The notes beneath the pieces were generated by a model, which made no database searches, was not told where the DNA came from, and saw only the letters and a program-made list of their open reading frames with translations. This document shows positions 15,358 to 23,962 of a DNA stretch of 64,000 nucleotides, piece by piece; within the stretch, counting starts at the first letter, position 1; every line of letters begins with the position of its first letter. The stretch is taken from assembly GCA_963674975.1 (NCBI GenBank), contig OY771913.1:124001-188000 (forward strand). Reading direction: 5' to 3'. Source of the DNA: UBA4781 sp963674975. GTDB lineage: Bacteria > Chloroflexota > Anaerolineae > Anaerolineales > Anaerolineaceae. The position numbers and the translations under genes are program-made.

Positions 15358-16917
15358 TTAATCTGCCGGATAACCGGTGATGTCGCGAATGCTTTCATAG
15401 AGTGGTTTCAGTACTTTATACATTTTACAGTAAACATCATGATACAGCGCATCGTAGATGCGGTGATTTTGTATATTTGGTTCGAAGGTTTCGCCGATGT
15501 GGGTCATGTTCGAAACTGCGCTCTCGAAATCAGGATGCAGCTTTAATCCAACTGCCAGGTCAATGGCAGCACCCAGACCGGAAGCCTCAAACGTGTGTGG
15601 CTTGGCAGTGGGCATTCCAAAGATATCAGCGGTCAGTTGAGCCGCCGCTTTGCTCTGACTGCCGCCGCCGGTGATGCGAATCTCGGTGATGGGAATTTTG
15701 CTGCGCTGGGAAGTTCGTTCAGCCCCTTCGCGCAAGCTGTAGCCCAATCCCTCCAGAATAGAGCGGTACATATGAGCGCGGGTGTGCACATCGCCAAAAC
15801 CGATAATGGCACCTTTCGCTTCAGGACCGGGATGCTTCAAGCCGGGAGACCAGTAAGGCTGCAGGGTGAGACCCAGCGAGCCGGGGGGAACGGAAGCTAC
15901 CAGATCATCAAATAATGTTTCCGTCTCGACGCCGCGGTTTTTGGCAACGCGCTGTTCATTATCTGCGAATTCATTTTTGAACCAGCTCACCATCCAAAAA
16001 CCACGATAGATTTGAATTTCGAGGCTGTAAGCACCCGGAACTGCGGATGGATATGGAGGAATAAGGGGGATCACTTCAACATATTTTTTATGAGTGGTAT
16101 TGATGGTGGCGGAAGTGCCAAAGCTTAAACAACCGATATGAGAATCGAGACAGCCACTGCCGATCACTTCACAGGCTTTATCCGCGGCTGCCGCAATGAT
16201 GGGTAATCCCTCAGGGATACCGGTTTCCTGTGCAGCAAAACTGGTGACTTCTCCTAATTTTTCGGTGGGTTTGACCAATTCAACCAGTTTTTCTCTCTCG
16301 ACAGGGACTGCCTGCCATTTCCAGTCAGAATTACCGCACCAGGTTTGCTTTTTATAATCGAAAGGAATATAGCCTACCTGACTGCCCACGGAATCGATAA
16401 AATGCCCGGTGAATTTGTAGATCAGATATCCCGAGAGAAAGAGATACTTGTGTGTTTTATCCCAGATTTCAGGTTGGAAAGTGCGAATCCAGTTCACTTC
16501 GGCTTCTGACTGCAGATAGCGAACGGTTTCACCCATGCCGGCAGCTTTCAATAAAAAGCCCCACATTCCGTGCACCGGCTCTAAGCCGTGCGTGCGGCGC
16601 TGATCCAGCCAGACCATGGCAGGGCGCAGGGGTTTTCCGGCTTTATCCACATTGATCAGCGTGGAACGCTGTGTGGTGATGGATAATCCGGCAACAGCAT
16701 CTTTATCAACCTTATGCTCTGTCCATAATTTTTGGCAGGCTTCGCATAGCTTGCTCCAGTAATATTCTGGATCCTGTTCAGCCCAGCCATTTTCAGGAGA
16801 AACGTATGGAACGATCTGTACTTTTGATTTCGCGATCAAATTTCCCTGCAGATCGAAAACAAGGGCGCGTACGCTTTGTGTTCCATAATCGATAGTCAGC
16901 AATAAATCTTTGGTCAT
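15358..16917 (-). CDS. FGGY-family carbohydrate or polyol kinase
   Basis: The 519-residue protein has both halves of an FGGY sugar kinase: the N-terminal D-Y-G-T-Q-S-V-R phosphate loop near residue 10 and W-L-D-Q-R-R near residue 104, and the C-terminal L-S-F-G-T-S-A-T and G-G-G-S-Q-S-K-A motifs that bind ATP. It phosphorylates a sugar or polyol. As the last gene of an operon with a GlpD-like dehydrogenase it could be a glycerol kinase, but its length and motifs resemble xylulokinase- and erythritol kinase-like members at least as well. GGAGGAATCAAAATG gives a strong ribosome binding site. Confidence 0.85.
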   Translation of the reverse strand: MTKDLLLTIDYGTQSVRALVFDLQGNLIAKSKVQIVPYVSPENGWAEQDPEYYWSKLCEACQKLWTEHKVDKDAVAGLSITTQRSTLINVDKAGKPLRPAMVWLDQRRTHGLEPVHGMWGFLLKAAGMGETVRYLQSEAEVNWIRTFQPEIWDKTHKYLFLSGYLIYKFTGHFIDSVGSQVGYIPFDYKKQTWCGNSDWKWQAVPVEREKLVELVKPTEKLGEVTSFAAQETGIPEGLPIIAAAADKACEVIGSGCLDSHIGCLSFGTSATINTTHKKYVEVIPLIPPYPSAVPGAYSLEIQIYRGFWMVSWFKNEFADNEQRVAKNRGVETETLFDDLVASVPPGSLGLTLQPYWSPGLKHPGPEAKGAIIGFGDVHTRAHMYRSILEGLGYSLREGAERTSQRSKIPITEIRITGGGSQSKAAAQLTADIFGMPTAKPHTFEASGLGAAIDLAVGLKLHPDFESAVSNMTHIGETFEPNIQNHRIYDALYHDVYCKMYKVLKPLYESIRDITGYPAD

Positions 16918-16950
16918 TTTGATTCCTCCTGCAACATTCCAATTATAGAT

Positions 16951-18528
16951 TCATTTAGATGGGATTGAATAGCAATTTTTCCAAACTTTTAAATAATCAA
17001 TCACTTCCTGTTCCCATTTTTCTTCAGACCAATTCTTTTCCTGAATCACGATCGGTTTTATCGTGTCCAGAAGCTGCTTTCCACCGTTTTGAACCAGCAG
17101 TCCAAGACGGGTTCTGCGCAGCATGAGATCAGAAAGATGGCGCACCATTTCATGGCGGACAGCCCAGCGAATCTCTGACAGGGTGAAAGAGGTATTTGCC
17201 AGGGTTTTCAGTTCTTCAGGCTGCAGTTCGGATAAGAATTCCTGCAGGGAACTTCCATAAATACCGGAAAGGTGGTGATACTGCCTGGTATCTTCTATCA
17301 GGGGAGAATCTTCCTTTTGTACCGTTTCTTTTTTCTGCTTTTCTATATTATTCTCAGGCAGTAAAGGCAGTATCTTCTGGATAAGGTCTTCTGCCATGAT
17401 CCGAAAAGTGGTGAGTTTTCCGCCCGCGATCGAAAATAGATTTTCATCCATGAATATCTTATGGGTGCGGGAAGCTTTCGAGGGAGCCATTTCACCCATC
17501 GAAACGATAGGGCGCAGTCCGGCGAAAGAGGAAACAATATCCTGTTTTTCCACATGCTGCCTGGGGAACAGGAAATCTGCTGCTCTGAGAAGATATTCTT
17601 CTTCCTGCATGGTTATGAATGGTTCAGGTTTTTCACGTTCATAAGCTGCCGGGTGATCGAGGTCGGTTGTGCCGACCATGGTCATTCCCTGCCATGGAAC
17701 AACAAAAAGCGCTCTGCCGTCATCAGGATGGAATAAGGTGAATGCCTGATTTACGGGAACGCGCTCCCGGTTGAAAAGTATATGACTGCCGCGCAGTTTG
17801 CGGATCACTTTTTCGGGAACTACCTGAGAGCGAATATCATCTGTCCATGGACCGGTCGCATTTACCACAACCTTTGCATGCAGTTCTTCTTCTTTCCCTG
17901 TTATTTCATCCTTAAGCTGTATACCATTGACTTTACCGGAAGGATCACGCATCAAGCCGGTGCATTTTTTATAGTTCAAAGCGCTGCCGCCGTGGTGGAT
18001 GCCTTCGCTGATCACCCGGTAAACCAGGCGCGCATCGTCCACTTCCGCATCGTAATAATAAAGGACGCTTTTCAACCCTGTCTGGTTGAGAATATTGAAG
18101 CGCTTTTCGATCTGCGCGCCGGTGTAGGTACCGTGTTTCCATTTAGAGCCAAAGAGATCATATAGCTCGATTCCCAGTCTGAACAATGACGCCCCAAATT
18201 TATAATGTTCATAAACGGGAAGCAGGAACTGCATCGGACGGATCAGATCGGGATATTCTTTCTGCAGGTGTTCTCTTTCACGCACGGATTCATAGGTCAC
18301 GTTAAACTGCCCATTGGCAATATAACGCAGTCCGCCGTGCACCATTTTCGAGGAACGGCTGGAAGTGCCGAAGGCAAAATCATTTTGATCAACCAGCAAT
18401 ACCTGATAACCACGCGCAGCCAGTTTATAGAAGATCCCTGCGCCGGTTATCCCGCCGCCAATGATGATCACATCCCAGTTTTTCTGTTCAACTGCATTGT
18501 TTTCAGGAATCGAAATCTTTTTTATCAT
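16951..18528 (-). CDS. GlpD-type FAD-dependent polyol-phosphate dehydrogenase
   Basis: The 525-residue protein begins with an FAD dinucleotide-binding motif, I-I-G-G-G-I-T-G-A-G (residues about 22-31), followed by the T-S-S-R-S-S-K-M-V-H-G-G-L-R-Y motif diagnostic of aerobic-type glycerol-3-phosphate dehydrogenases. The C-terminal domain is of the DAO_C type. It should oxidise glycerol 3-phosphate or a similar polyol phosphate and pass electrons to quinones at the membrane. Erythritol-phosphate dehydrogenases (EryB) belong to the same family, and the partner kinase leaves that open. AAGGA precedes the ATG, and the gene follows the FAD oxidase after four bases. Confidence 0.88.
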   Translation of the reverse strand: MIKKISIPENNAVEQKNWDVIIIGGGITGAGIFYKLAARGYQVLLVDQNDFAFGTSSRSSKMVHGGLRYIANGQFNVTYESVREREHLQKEYPDLIRPMQFLLPVYEHYKFGASLFRLGIELYDLFGSKWKHGTYTGAQIEKRFNILNQTGLKSVLYYYDAEVDDARLVYRVISEGIHHGGSALNYKKCTGLMRDPSGKVNGIQLKDEITGKEEELHAKVVVNATGPWTDDIRSQVVPEKVIRKLRGSHILFNRERVPVNQAFTLFHPDDGRALFVVPWQGMTMVGTTDLDHPAAYEREKPEPFITMQEEEYLLRAADFLFPRQHVEKQDIVSSFAGLRPIVSMGEMAPSKASRTHKIFMDENLFSIAGGKLTTFRIMAEDLIQKILPLLPENNIEKQKKETVQKEDSPLIEDTRQYHHLSGIYGSSLQEFLSELQPEELKTLANTSFTLSEIRWAVRHEMVRHLSDLMLRRTRLGLLVQNGGKQLLDTIKPIVIQEKNWSEEKWEQEVIDYLKVWKNCYSIPSK

Positions 18529-18532
18529 ATTC

Positions 18533-20128
18533 TTATCCTTTATACAGTTTGTCAGGATTCATGATCCCTGATGGGTCGAAAGTGCGGTAGAAATTTTGTA
18601 TGGCTTTCATCCCCAGTTTCCCTTTTTCCTGGGGCAGGTAGGGGCGGTGGTCGATGCCGACGCCGTGCTGATGGCTGATGGTACCGTGATTGTGCACGAT
18701 CACTTCGCTGGCGGCTGTCTTTAATTTTTTCCAGCGCTCCAATGTTTGATCTGCGTCTTTGGTGCGGCGGAATAGATAGGTCACATAAAGGCTGGCTCCA
18801 TCGGTGTACATGTGGGAAAGGTGGCTGAACACGATTAATTGCTCATTCTCTTTCGCTAATCCGTTGAATAGAGCTGCTTCGATCTCATCTTTTACCTGTG
18901 AAACCTTTGACCATGGAAATACAGATTCCAATGTATCCAGGGCAAAGCCACTTTCCCACAGATTGTTGCGTAAGTAGGGGGTGGTGAAGCGCGAATCGAA
19001 CCACATCTTCCCAATAAAACTCTTTTCGAGAAAGCCGTTATGCTTATGAGCAATGTGCTGCGCCTGACGCAGCGTTGCGCGCGCACCTGAAGAAGAGCCA
19101 GTGATGCCGAACAGCATCATGCAGCGTTCATCTCCTTTACCCAGCAAGCGCAGCCCTTTATCTGCAAGATTGACCAGCTTTTCCTTCCCGGAAAGCTGCA
19201 GCGTGGAATCTGTTTCAAATTTATCCAGTAAGCGCAGCATGGATACATCCAGCCGGTTTTGAACCATTTCGCGCTGAGCTGCAAAACCGCTTTCCCAATC
19301 GGGATAAAAGACGGCGTAGAAATGTTCAAATTCAGGCACCCGGGAAATGCGAACGGTAGCTTCCGAGATGATTCCCATACGACCTTCAGAGCCGAGAGCG
19401 AACTGGCGCAGGTCAGGACCGGCAGCCGAAGCGGAGAAAGGCAGCATTTCAAACGGACCCTGCGGAGTGTGCATCAGCCCGCCTAAAAAGAGATGCTCGA
19501 TTCTGCCGTAGTAATAACACTGCGTGCCTACCGAGCGGGATGCGATCCAACCACCCAATGTTGAAAATTCGTGGGATTGCGGATAGTGACCGAACCGAAA
19601 TCCGTGCTGCAGCAGTGTATCTTCCATTTCCGGACCGCGCACACCGGCGCCGAATTTTGCCGTGTTGCTGACTTCATCCAGTTCGAGAAGCTGATTGTAT
19701 TTTTCAAGATCTACAGTCAGGGTAGGAACGCTGTCGTCTTCGATATTGATATGCCCAACTACCGATGTTCCACCACCATAAGGGATGATCTTGAAGCTTC
19801 CCTTTTTTGCCAGCTTCAGAATCGCATCGATCTCATCTTTTGTTGAAGGGGCTGCCACAGCATCCGGGAATTTATCCACCGAACCGTAGCGCATCGCGAT
19901 CCAGTCGGGCAGGCTTTGACCGCGTGCATGGCGAATGCGGATTTCAGGATCGGAGGAATAGAGCGCATTTTCCGGCAGCCGTGATTTGGGTACTTTTTTG
20001 ATGACTGCTTCCAGTTTTGCGTCCGGGAATTTCTTTCCTTTTCCTACCACTCCTTCTACAAAAGCCTTTGCGCTATCGGCAAAGTGATAGGTGTAATCTG
20101 TTCTTCCCCAACCATTCCATCTTTTCAT
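18533..20128 (-). CDS. FAD-linked oxidase related to alkyl-dihydroxyacetonephosphate synthase
   Basis: The 531-residue protein has the opening of AGPS-like proteins (M-K-R-W-N-G-W-G), the FAD_binding_4 domain (about residues 75-260) with P-Y-G-G-G-T-S-V-V-G, and the C-terminal S-H-Q-H-G-V-G signature near residue 492. In true alkyl-DHAP synthases that motif has three histidines, of which the middle one is Gln here. True AGPS swaps the acyl chain of acyl-DHAP for a fatty alcohol in ether-lipid synthesis; bacterial relatives often have other, unknown roles. Its start overlaps the regulator gene by four bases and GlpD follows after four, so it belongs to a polyol-phosphate operon. Confidence 0.82.
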   Translation of the reverse strand: MKRWNGWGRTDYTYHFADSAKAFVEGVVGKGKKFPDAKLEAVIKKVPKSRLPENALYSSDPEIRIRHARGQSLPDWIAMRYGSVDKFPDAVAAPSTKDEIDAILKLAKKGSFKIIPYGGGTSVVGHINIEDDSVPTLTVDLEKYNQLLELDEVSNTAKFGAGVRGPEMEDTLLQHGFRFGHYPQSHEFSTLGGWIASRSVGTQCYYYGRIEHLFLGGLMHTPQGPFEMLPFSASAAGPDLRQFALGSEGRMGIISEATVRISRVPEFEHFYAVFYPDWESGFAAQREMVQNRLDVSMLRLLDKFETDSTLQLSGKEKLVNLADKGLRLLGKGDERCMMLFGITGSSSGARATLRQAQHIAHKHNGFLEKSFIGKMWFDSRFTTPYLRNNLWESGFALDTLESVFPWSKVSQVKDEIEAALFNGLAKENEQLIVFSHLSHMYTDGASLYVTYLFRRTKDADQTLERWKKLKTAASEVIVHNHGTISHQHGVGIDHRPYLPQEKGKLGMKAIQNFYRTFDPSGIMNPDKLYKG

Positions 20129-20829
20129 TTTCCCTCCGAACTGTGTATAGAACTTTTCATAAATTGAATGCTGTCCTGCATCATTTTTTGAGTACGATCA
20201 AAAACAGCATCAGGATCATTTTCATGCATGAACTTCAGGATATCTCGATAAAATTGATCGGATGCCTCCCGTGCATCTGTGGGTGAAAAATATATTTCAG
20301 CCATCTGGAGATAGACCTGTTCAAATCCATTCAAGATCAGCAGAAATACAGCATTTTCAGAAAGAAGCGCTGCTTTTTTATGCAGATCCCAATCCAATTT
20401 ACCGGCTTCCTGTGGATCAGAAGATATGGGAATGATGGTCTGTAAGAAATCGATCAGGGATTGAGGGTGCAGAGTGCTGGCGCACTTAAAATAAGCCGGA
20501 GCAAGCAGGAGACGTGTTTCAAGCAGATTCAGAACGATATTCAGGGAAACCTCTGCGTTGGCGTTGGCAATCGCGTTAAGAACGTTTAGATTGCCTTCTT
20601 GAAGGTAGTTGCGAACGCGGGTGGACTTTCCCTGGTGGATCTCTATCCAGCCATCCCTGCGCATACGCTGCAGGGTTTCTCGCAGAGTGGGGCGGGTTAC
20701 CCCCAGCTGCTCGCATAATTCCCGCTCTGAAGGCAGGAATGAGTCTATCGGATAAACACCCTGTAGAATAGCTTTGATCAGGCGATTTTCAGTAAAATCA
20801 GTGGGTTTTTCAGGAGGATTCCAGTTCAT
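20125..20829 (-). CDS. FadR-type GntR-family transcriptional regulator
   Basis: This 234-residue protein has an N-terminal winged helix-turn-helix (residues about 12-75; F-L-P-S-E-R-E-L-C and L-G-V-T-R-P-T-L-R-E) and a helical FCD-like domain behind it. It is the first gene of the minus-strand operon with the AGPS-like oxidase, GlpD-like dehydrogenase and FGGY kinase, and overlaps the oxidase gene by four bases. A long palindrome with a TGGTNNNACCA core lies eight bases before its start and overlaps its ribosome binding site region, so it most likely represses itself and the operon until a metabolite is bound. Confidence 0.88.
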   Translation of the reverse strand: MNWNPPEKPTDFTENRLIKAILQGVYPIDSFLPSERELCEQLGVTRPTLRETLQRMRRDGWIEIHQGKSTRVRNYLQEGNLNVLNAIANANAEVSLNIVLNLLETRLLLAPAYFKCASTLHPQSLIDFLQTIIPISSDPQEAGKLDWDLHKKAALLSENAVFLLILNGFEQVYLQMAEIYFSPTDAREASDQFYRDILKFMHENDPDAVFDRTQKMMQDSIQFMKSSIHSSEGK

Positions 20830-20836
20830 ATGCTCC

Positions 20837-20862
20837 TAACTGGTAAGTGGTCTTACCAGTTA
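20837..20862 (-). promoter_or_regulatory. FadR-type operator before the second GntR gene
   Basis: Two perfect 11-base arms, TAACTGGTAAG (20837-20847) and CTTACCAGTTA (20852-20862), flank TGGT. Inside lies TGGTCTTACCA (20848-20858), which fits the TGGTNNNACCA operator of FadR-subfamily regulators. A third TGGT half-site at 20841-20844 repeats in direct orientation seven bases away. The palindrome ends eight bases before the start codon. Confidence 0.75.
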
Positions 20863-20925
20863 AAGGATACAAAATTACAAAACTACTGGAATGTTATAAA
20901 AGTAAGGAAGACTTGATGACATTAA

Positions 20926-21885
20926 TCACAAACTAAGGATGGTTTGAACGGCATTCAGCAACGAGCGAGGGTCGGAATGATTGAATAACTCTATTTTCTC
21001 TTTTCGATCTAAATGAAATGGTTCAAGATATTTATTGAGATATTTTCTGAAGAGAATGAGAACTGCATCTTGCGGATAGTCATTCAGCATGAGATCAAGA
21101 TGTTCATGAATGAAGGCGAAGACTTCTTCGTTTGAAATCTCATTTCGATCTCGCATGGAAAACAGCCAGGGATTGGAGAGGGCGGCTCTTCCGACCATGA
21201 CCGCATCACAATTGGTCAACTCTTTCATCTTATGAATATCTGCCACGCATGTGACATCTCCATTCCCAATAACAGGTACATGAACGGCATCTTTTATCTC
21301 GCGAATTGCGATCCAATTTACCTGTCCGTTAAAGCCCTGTGCTTTTGTGCGGGCATGAACCGCAAGCATGGAGCCGCCGTGTTCCTGGATCAGCTGTGCA
21401 ATCTCAATATAGTTCTGAGAACTTTCGTCCCATCCCAGACGAATCTTGGCGGTGATGGGGATAGAAAAAGCATCAGTCATTCGGTCGAATATCTCTGCAA
21501 TCTTTTCCGGATCGAGCAGTAAGCCGGCGCCTGCACCGCGATTGGCAACTCTGGCAACCGAGCAGCCAATGTTGATATCAAAGAAATCGGGTTGAAAAGG
21601 GAGCAGCTTTTCTGCAGCCTGAAGAATATTCAGTGGTTCATTATCATAAATTTGAAAGCCAATGGGATGTTCTTCATCGCGCACCAGGGCGGTTTTTCTG
21701 GTGAAAAAGATGGAATCATGCAGCACATCGCGGGCATTGATAAATTCCGTGTAGCATAAAGAAGCACCCTGACGGCGCAGCATACAGCGGAATGTTGAGT
21801 CTGTGATGCCGTCCATGGGAGCTATCACCAATCCGGGTTGGATAGGTATATTTCCAATCGAAAATTGAGCTTCACCGGCGATCAT
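20926..21885 (-). CDS. dus: tRNA-dihydrouridine synthase
   Basis: The 319-residue protein matches the Dus family: the flavin-binding A-P-M-D-G-I-T-D near residue 21, the catalytic Cys in N-I-G-C near residue 101, and M-V-G-R-A-A-L-S-N-P-W-L-F near residue 235. It reduces uridines in the D loop of tRNAs using FMN. The motif after the Cys reads S-V-A-R-V where the family usually has Pro, a small variation. It comes 36 bases after the methyltransferase gene and ends the minus-strand run that starts at 27498. Confidence 0.9.
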   Translation of the reverse strand: MIAGEAQFSIGNIPIQPGLVIAPMDGITDSTFRCMLRRQGASLCYTEFINARDVLHDSIFFTRKTALVRDEEHPIGFQIYDNEPLNILQAAEKLLPFQPDFFDINIGCSVARVANRGAGAGLLLDPEKIAEIFDRMTDAFSIPITAKIRLGWDESSQNYIEIAQLIQEHGGSMLAVHARTKAQGFNGQVNWIAIREIKDAVHVPVIGNGDVTCVADIHKMKELTNCDAVMVGRAALSNPWLFSMRDRNEISNEEVFAFIHEHLDLMLNDYPQDAVLILFRKYLNKYLEPFHLDRKEKIELFNHSDPRSLLNAVQTILSL

Positions 21886-21921
21886 AATAATTTCTTGAAA
21901 AGAGGAAACTTGATGTTTTGA

Positions 21922-22806
21922 TCAGGACCTCAATTTTTTCACTTCTTCAGCCATGGCTGCAAGATGCGCTGGGCTGGTACCGCAGCATCCACCAATGATC
22001 ACCGCACCTTCTGCAACCCATTCGGCAGCCTTATTTCCCATATCTTCGGGAGTGGTGGAATAGACTGCATTTCCTGATTCGTCCACGTTGGGCAGCCCGG
22101 CATTCGGTTTGAACCAGATAGGTAGATCGGTGGCTTTCTTCAATTCCTGCAGACAGGCTAGATTATCCTGCAGGCTTTTCCCACAGTTAATTCCAAGCGC
22201 TGTCAGATTCATATTATTGAATGCTTCTGCCATCTTGGTTGGTGAGGTACCCATCATGGTTTTTACTCCGCGGTCGTAGCTAAACGAGCAGATAACGGGA
22301 AGGTCGCTGACAGACTGCGTACCCTGGATGGCGGCAGTAGCTTCATTGATATCAAATTGGGTTTCGATCAATAAAAAATCCACCCCTGCTTTATCTAGAG
22401 CCTGTGCCTGGTCAGCATAGATCTTTTTCGCATCATCTATTTCAAGCAGCCCAAGTGGTTTCAACATCTGCCCAAGCGGTCCCATGGAGCCTGCGATCAG
22501 CACTGGTTTACCGGCAGCAGCTTCTTGTGCGATCTGAACCGCGCGCGTATTCACTTCTGCTACTTTATCCGCCAATCCGGCGTGCTCCAGGCGCAGTTGA
22601 TTTCCACCAAAGGTACAGGTGAGCAAGATATCAGATCCGGCTTTCAAAAAATCGAGATGAAGCTGTTTGATGGCATCTGGATTTTCAAGAACCCAGGCTT
22701 CCGCAGCTTTCCCTTTATCCAGACCGCGCTGTTGAAGGTTGGAGCCGGTGGCTCCATCTGAAATCAATATTTTCTTCTCATGAAGTATCTCTGTGAACTT
22801 GCCCAT
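21922..22806 (-). CDS. Homocysteine S-methyltransferase family protein
   Basis: The 294-residue single-domain protein has the zinc-binding cysteines of the Pfam S-methyl_trans family: one in G-I-N-C-G near residue 205 and the pair in G-G-C-C-G-T near the C-terminus (about residue 276). The start D-G-A-T-G-S-N-L-Q is also typical. It transfers a methyl group to homocysteine, from S-methylmethionine or a betaine-like donor, or could serve as the homocysteine half of a split methionine synthase. The donor cannot be decided. AAGGA is well placed. No S-box or other riboswitch is visible before it, as it lies inside the run of minus-strand genes. Confidence 0.88.
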   Translation of the reverse strand: MGKFTEILHEKKILISDGATGSNLQQRGLDKGKAAEAWVLENPDAIKQLHLDFLKAGSDILLTCTFGGNQLRLEHAGLADKVAEVNTRAVQIAQEAAAGKPVLIAGSMGPLGQMLKPLGLLEIDDAKKIYADQAQALDKAGVDFLLIETQFDINEATAAIQGTQSVSDLPVICSFSYDRGVKTMMGTSPTKMAEAFNNMNLTALGINCGKSLQDNLACLQELKKATDLPIWFKPNAGLPNVDESGNAVYSTTPEDMGNKAAEWVAEGAVIIGGCCGTSPAHLAAMAEEVKKLRS

Positions 22807-22825
22807 ATCTTTAATGTCCTTCTTA

Positions 22826-23956
22826 CTAGAATAAATAGAATTTTATCAGACTGATCGCGATACCGCCGATTATCAGCCAAATTGTTTCGGTTTTGTATCT
22901 CCATAATAAGAGCAATCCTACCGCTGCTATCAGCAGGGTAAAGACATCCGTGATGGCTGACTGAAAAATGCGGTAAGCCACAACCACGATCAGGGCGATC
23001 ACGCCGAGTGTGACCCCCTGTAAGAAATTATGGAAGATGCCGCCCTTCTTGATGCTGGGAAGCCATCGCATGGTAAGCAGAACGATAAAAAAGGAAGGCA
23101 GAAAGATACCGATCGTGGCAGCGATTGCGCCAGGGATTCCCGCAATCTGGTAACCGATAAATGTAGCAGTAGAGGACACGGGACCGGGGGTTACCTGTCC
23201 GACCGTGATGGCATCGATCAACTGCTGCTGGGTCAACCAGTGAAATCGATTGACTACATCGTTCTGGATCAGCGCGAGCAGAGCGAGCCCGCTGCCAAAG
23301 AGAACAGCCCCTGTTTTTAAAAAGTAAAGAAGGATGAACGGAACAGAGGTGTTGGTAGGAGAGACCGTCGCTTGAGAAAGGAAGGGGAAGAAATACAGCA
23401 GATTCAAGCGCGTTTTCTCTCCTTTCTTTAGATTGAGAAGGATCCAGACCACGCCAGACAGAATAATGACCAGTGTTTCATTCAACCCCAGCAAAGTAGC
23501 TGCTAAAAATGCGACAAAGACGCCGATTGCTTTCCAACCCTTGAGTACTTCTTTCCCCATTCGATATGCAGAAACAATGATGATGCTGATCAGGAGAGGA
23601 TTGATGGCATAAAAGATCGCTTCGATCTGAGGAACGCTTCCGTAGATCGCGTAGAGAATTCCCAGCAGAAGACTGAGTAAAAAAGAAGGGGTGATATAGG
23701 ATAAGCCGGCTACGACAAGACCCGCGCTGCCGGCATAGGCATATCCCAAGTGCAGTGCCATTTCCATCGCATTCGGTCCGGGGATGAGATTGGTCACCGC
23801 CATCATGTCAAGGAAAAACGGCATATCCACCCATTTACGCTTATTTACCGTTTCTTCCTGCATTAATGCAATATTGGCAGGGGGACCACCAAAGCCGATG
23901 GTCCCTAATTTAAGGAATAGTACGAATATTTCGTGCAGTTTGCTTTTATTTTTCAT
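22826..23956 (-). CDS. chrA: ChrA-type chromate transporter, two-domain form
   Basis: This 376-residue membrane protein holds two chromate-transporter repeats (about residues 5-180 and 200-372), each with the family G-F-G-G-P or F-G-S-G stretch and the G-Q-V-T-P-G-P or P-G-P-N motifs. About ten to twelve hydrophobic segments are seen. ChrA proteins expel chromate, but in anaerobes without chromium exposure the true substrate may be another oxyanion such as sulfate or molybdate. It starts six bases after the molybdenum hydroxylase and has no ribosome binding site of its own, which suggests coupled translation. Confidence 0.88.
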   Translation of the reverse strand: MKNKSKLHEIFVLFLKLGTIGFGGPPANIALMQEETVNKRKWVDMPFFLDMMAVTNLIPGPNAMEMALHLGYAYAGSAGLVVAGLSYITPSFLLSLLLGILYAIYGSVPQIEAIFYAINPLLISIIIVSAYRMGKEVLKGWKAIGVFVAFLAATLLGLNETLVIILSGVVWILLNLKKGEKTRLNLLYFFPFLSQATVSPTNTSVPFILLYFLKTGAVLFGSGLALLALIQNDVVNRFHWLTQQQLIDAITVGQVTPGPVSSTATFIGYQIAGIPGAIAATIGIFLPSFFIVLLTMRWLPSIKKGGIFHNFLQGVTLGVIALIVVVAYRIFQSAITDVFTLLIAAVGLLLLWRYKTETIWLIIGGIAISLIKFYLF

Positions 23957-23962
23957 GAAAAT

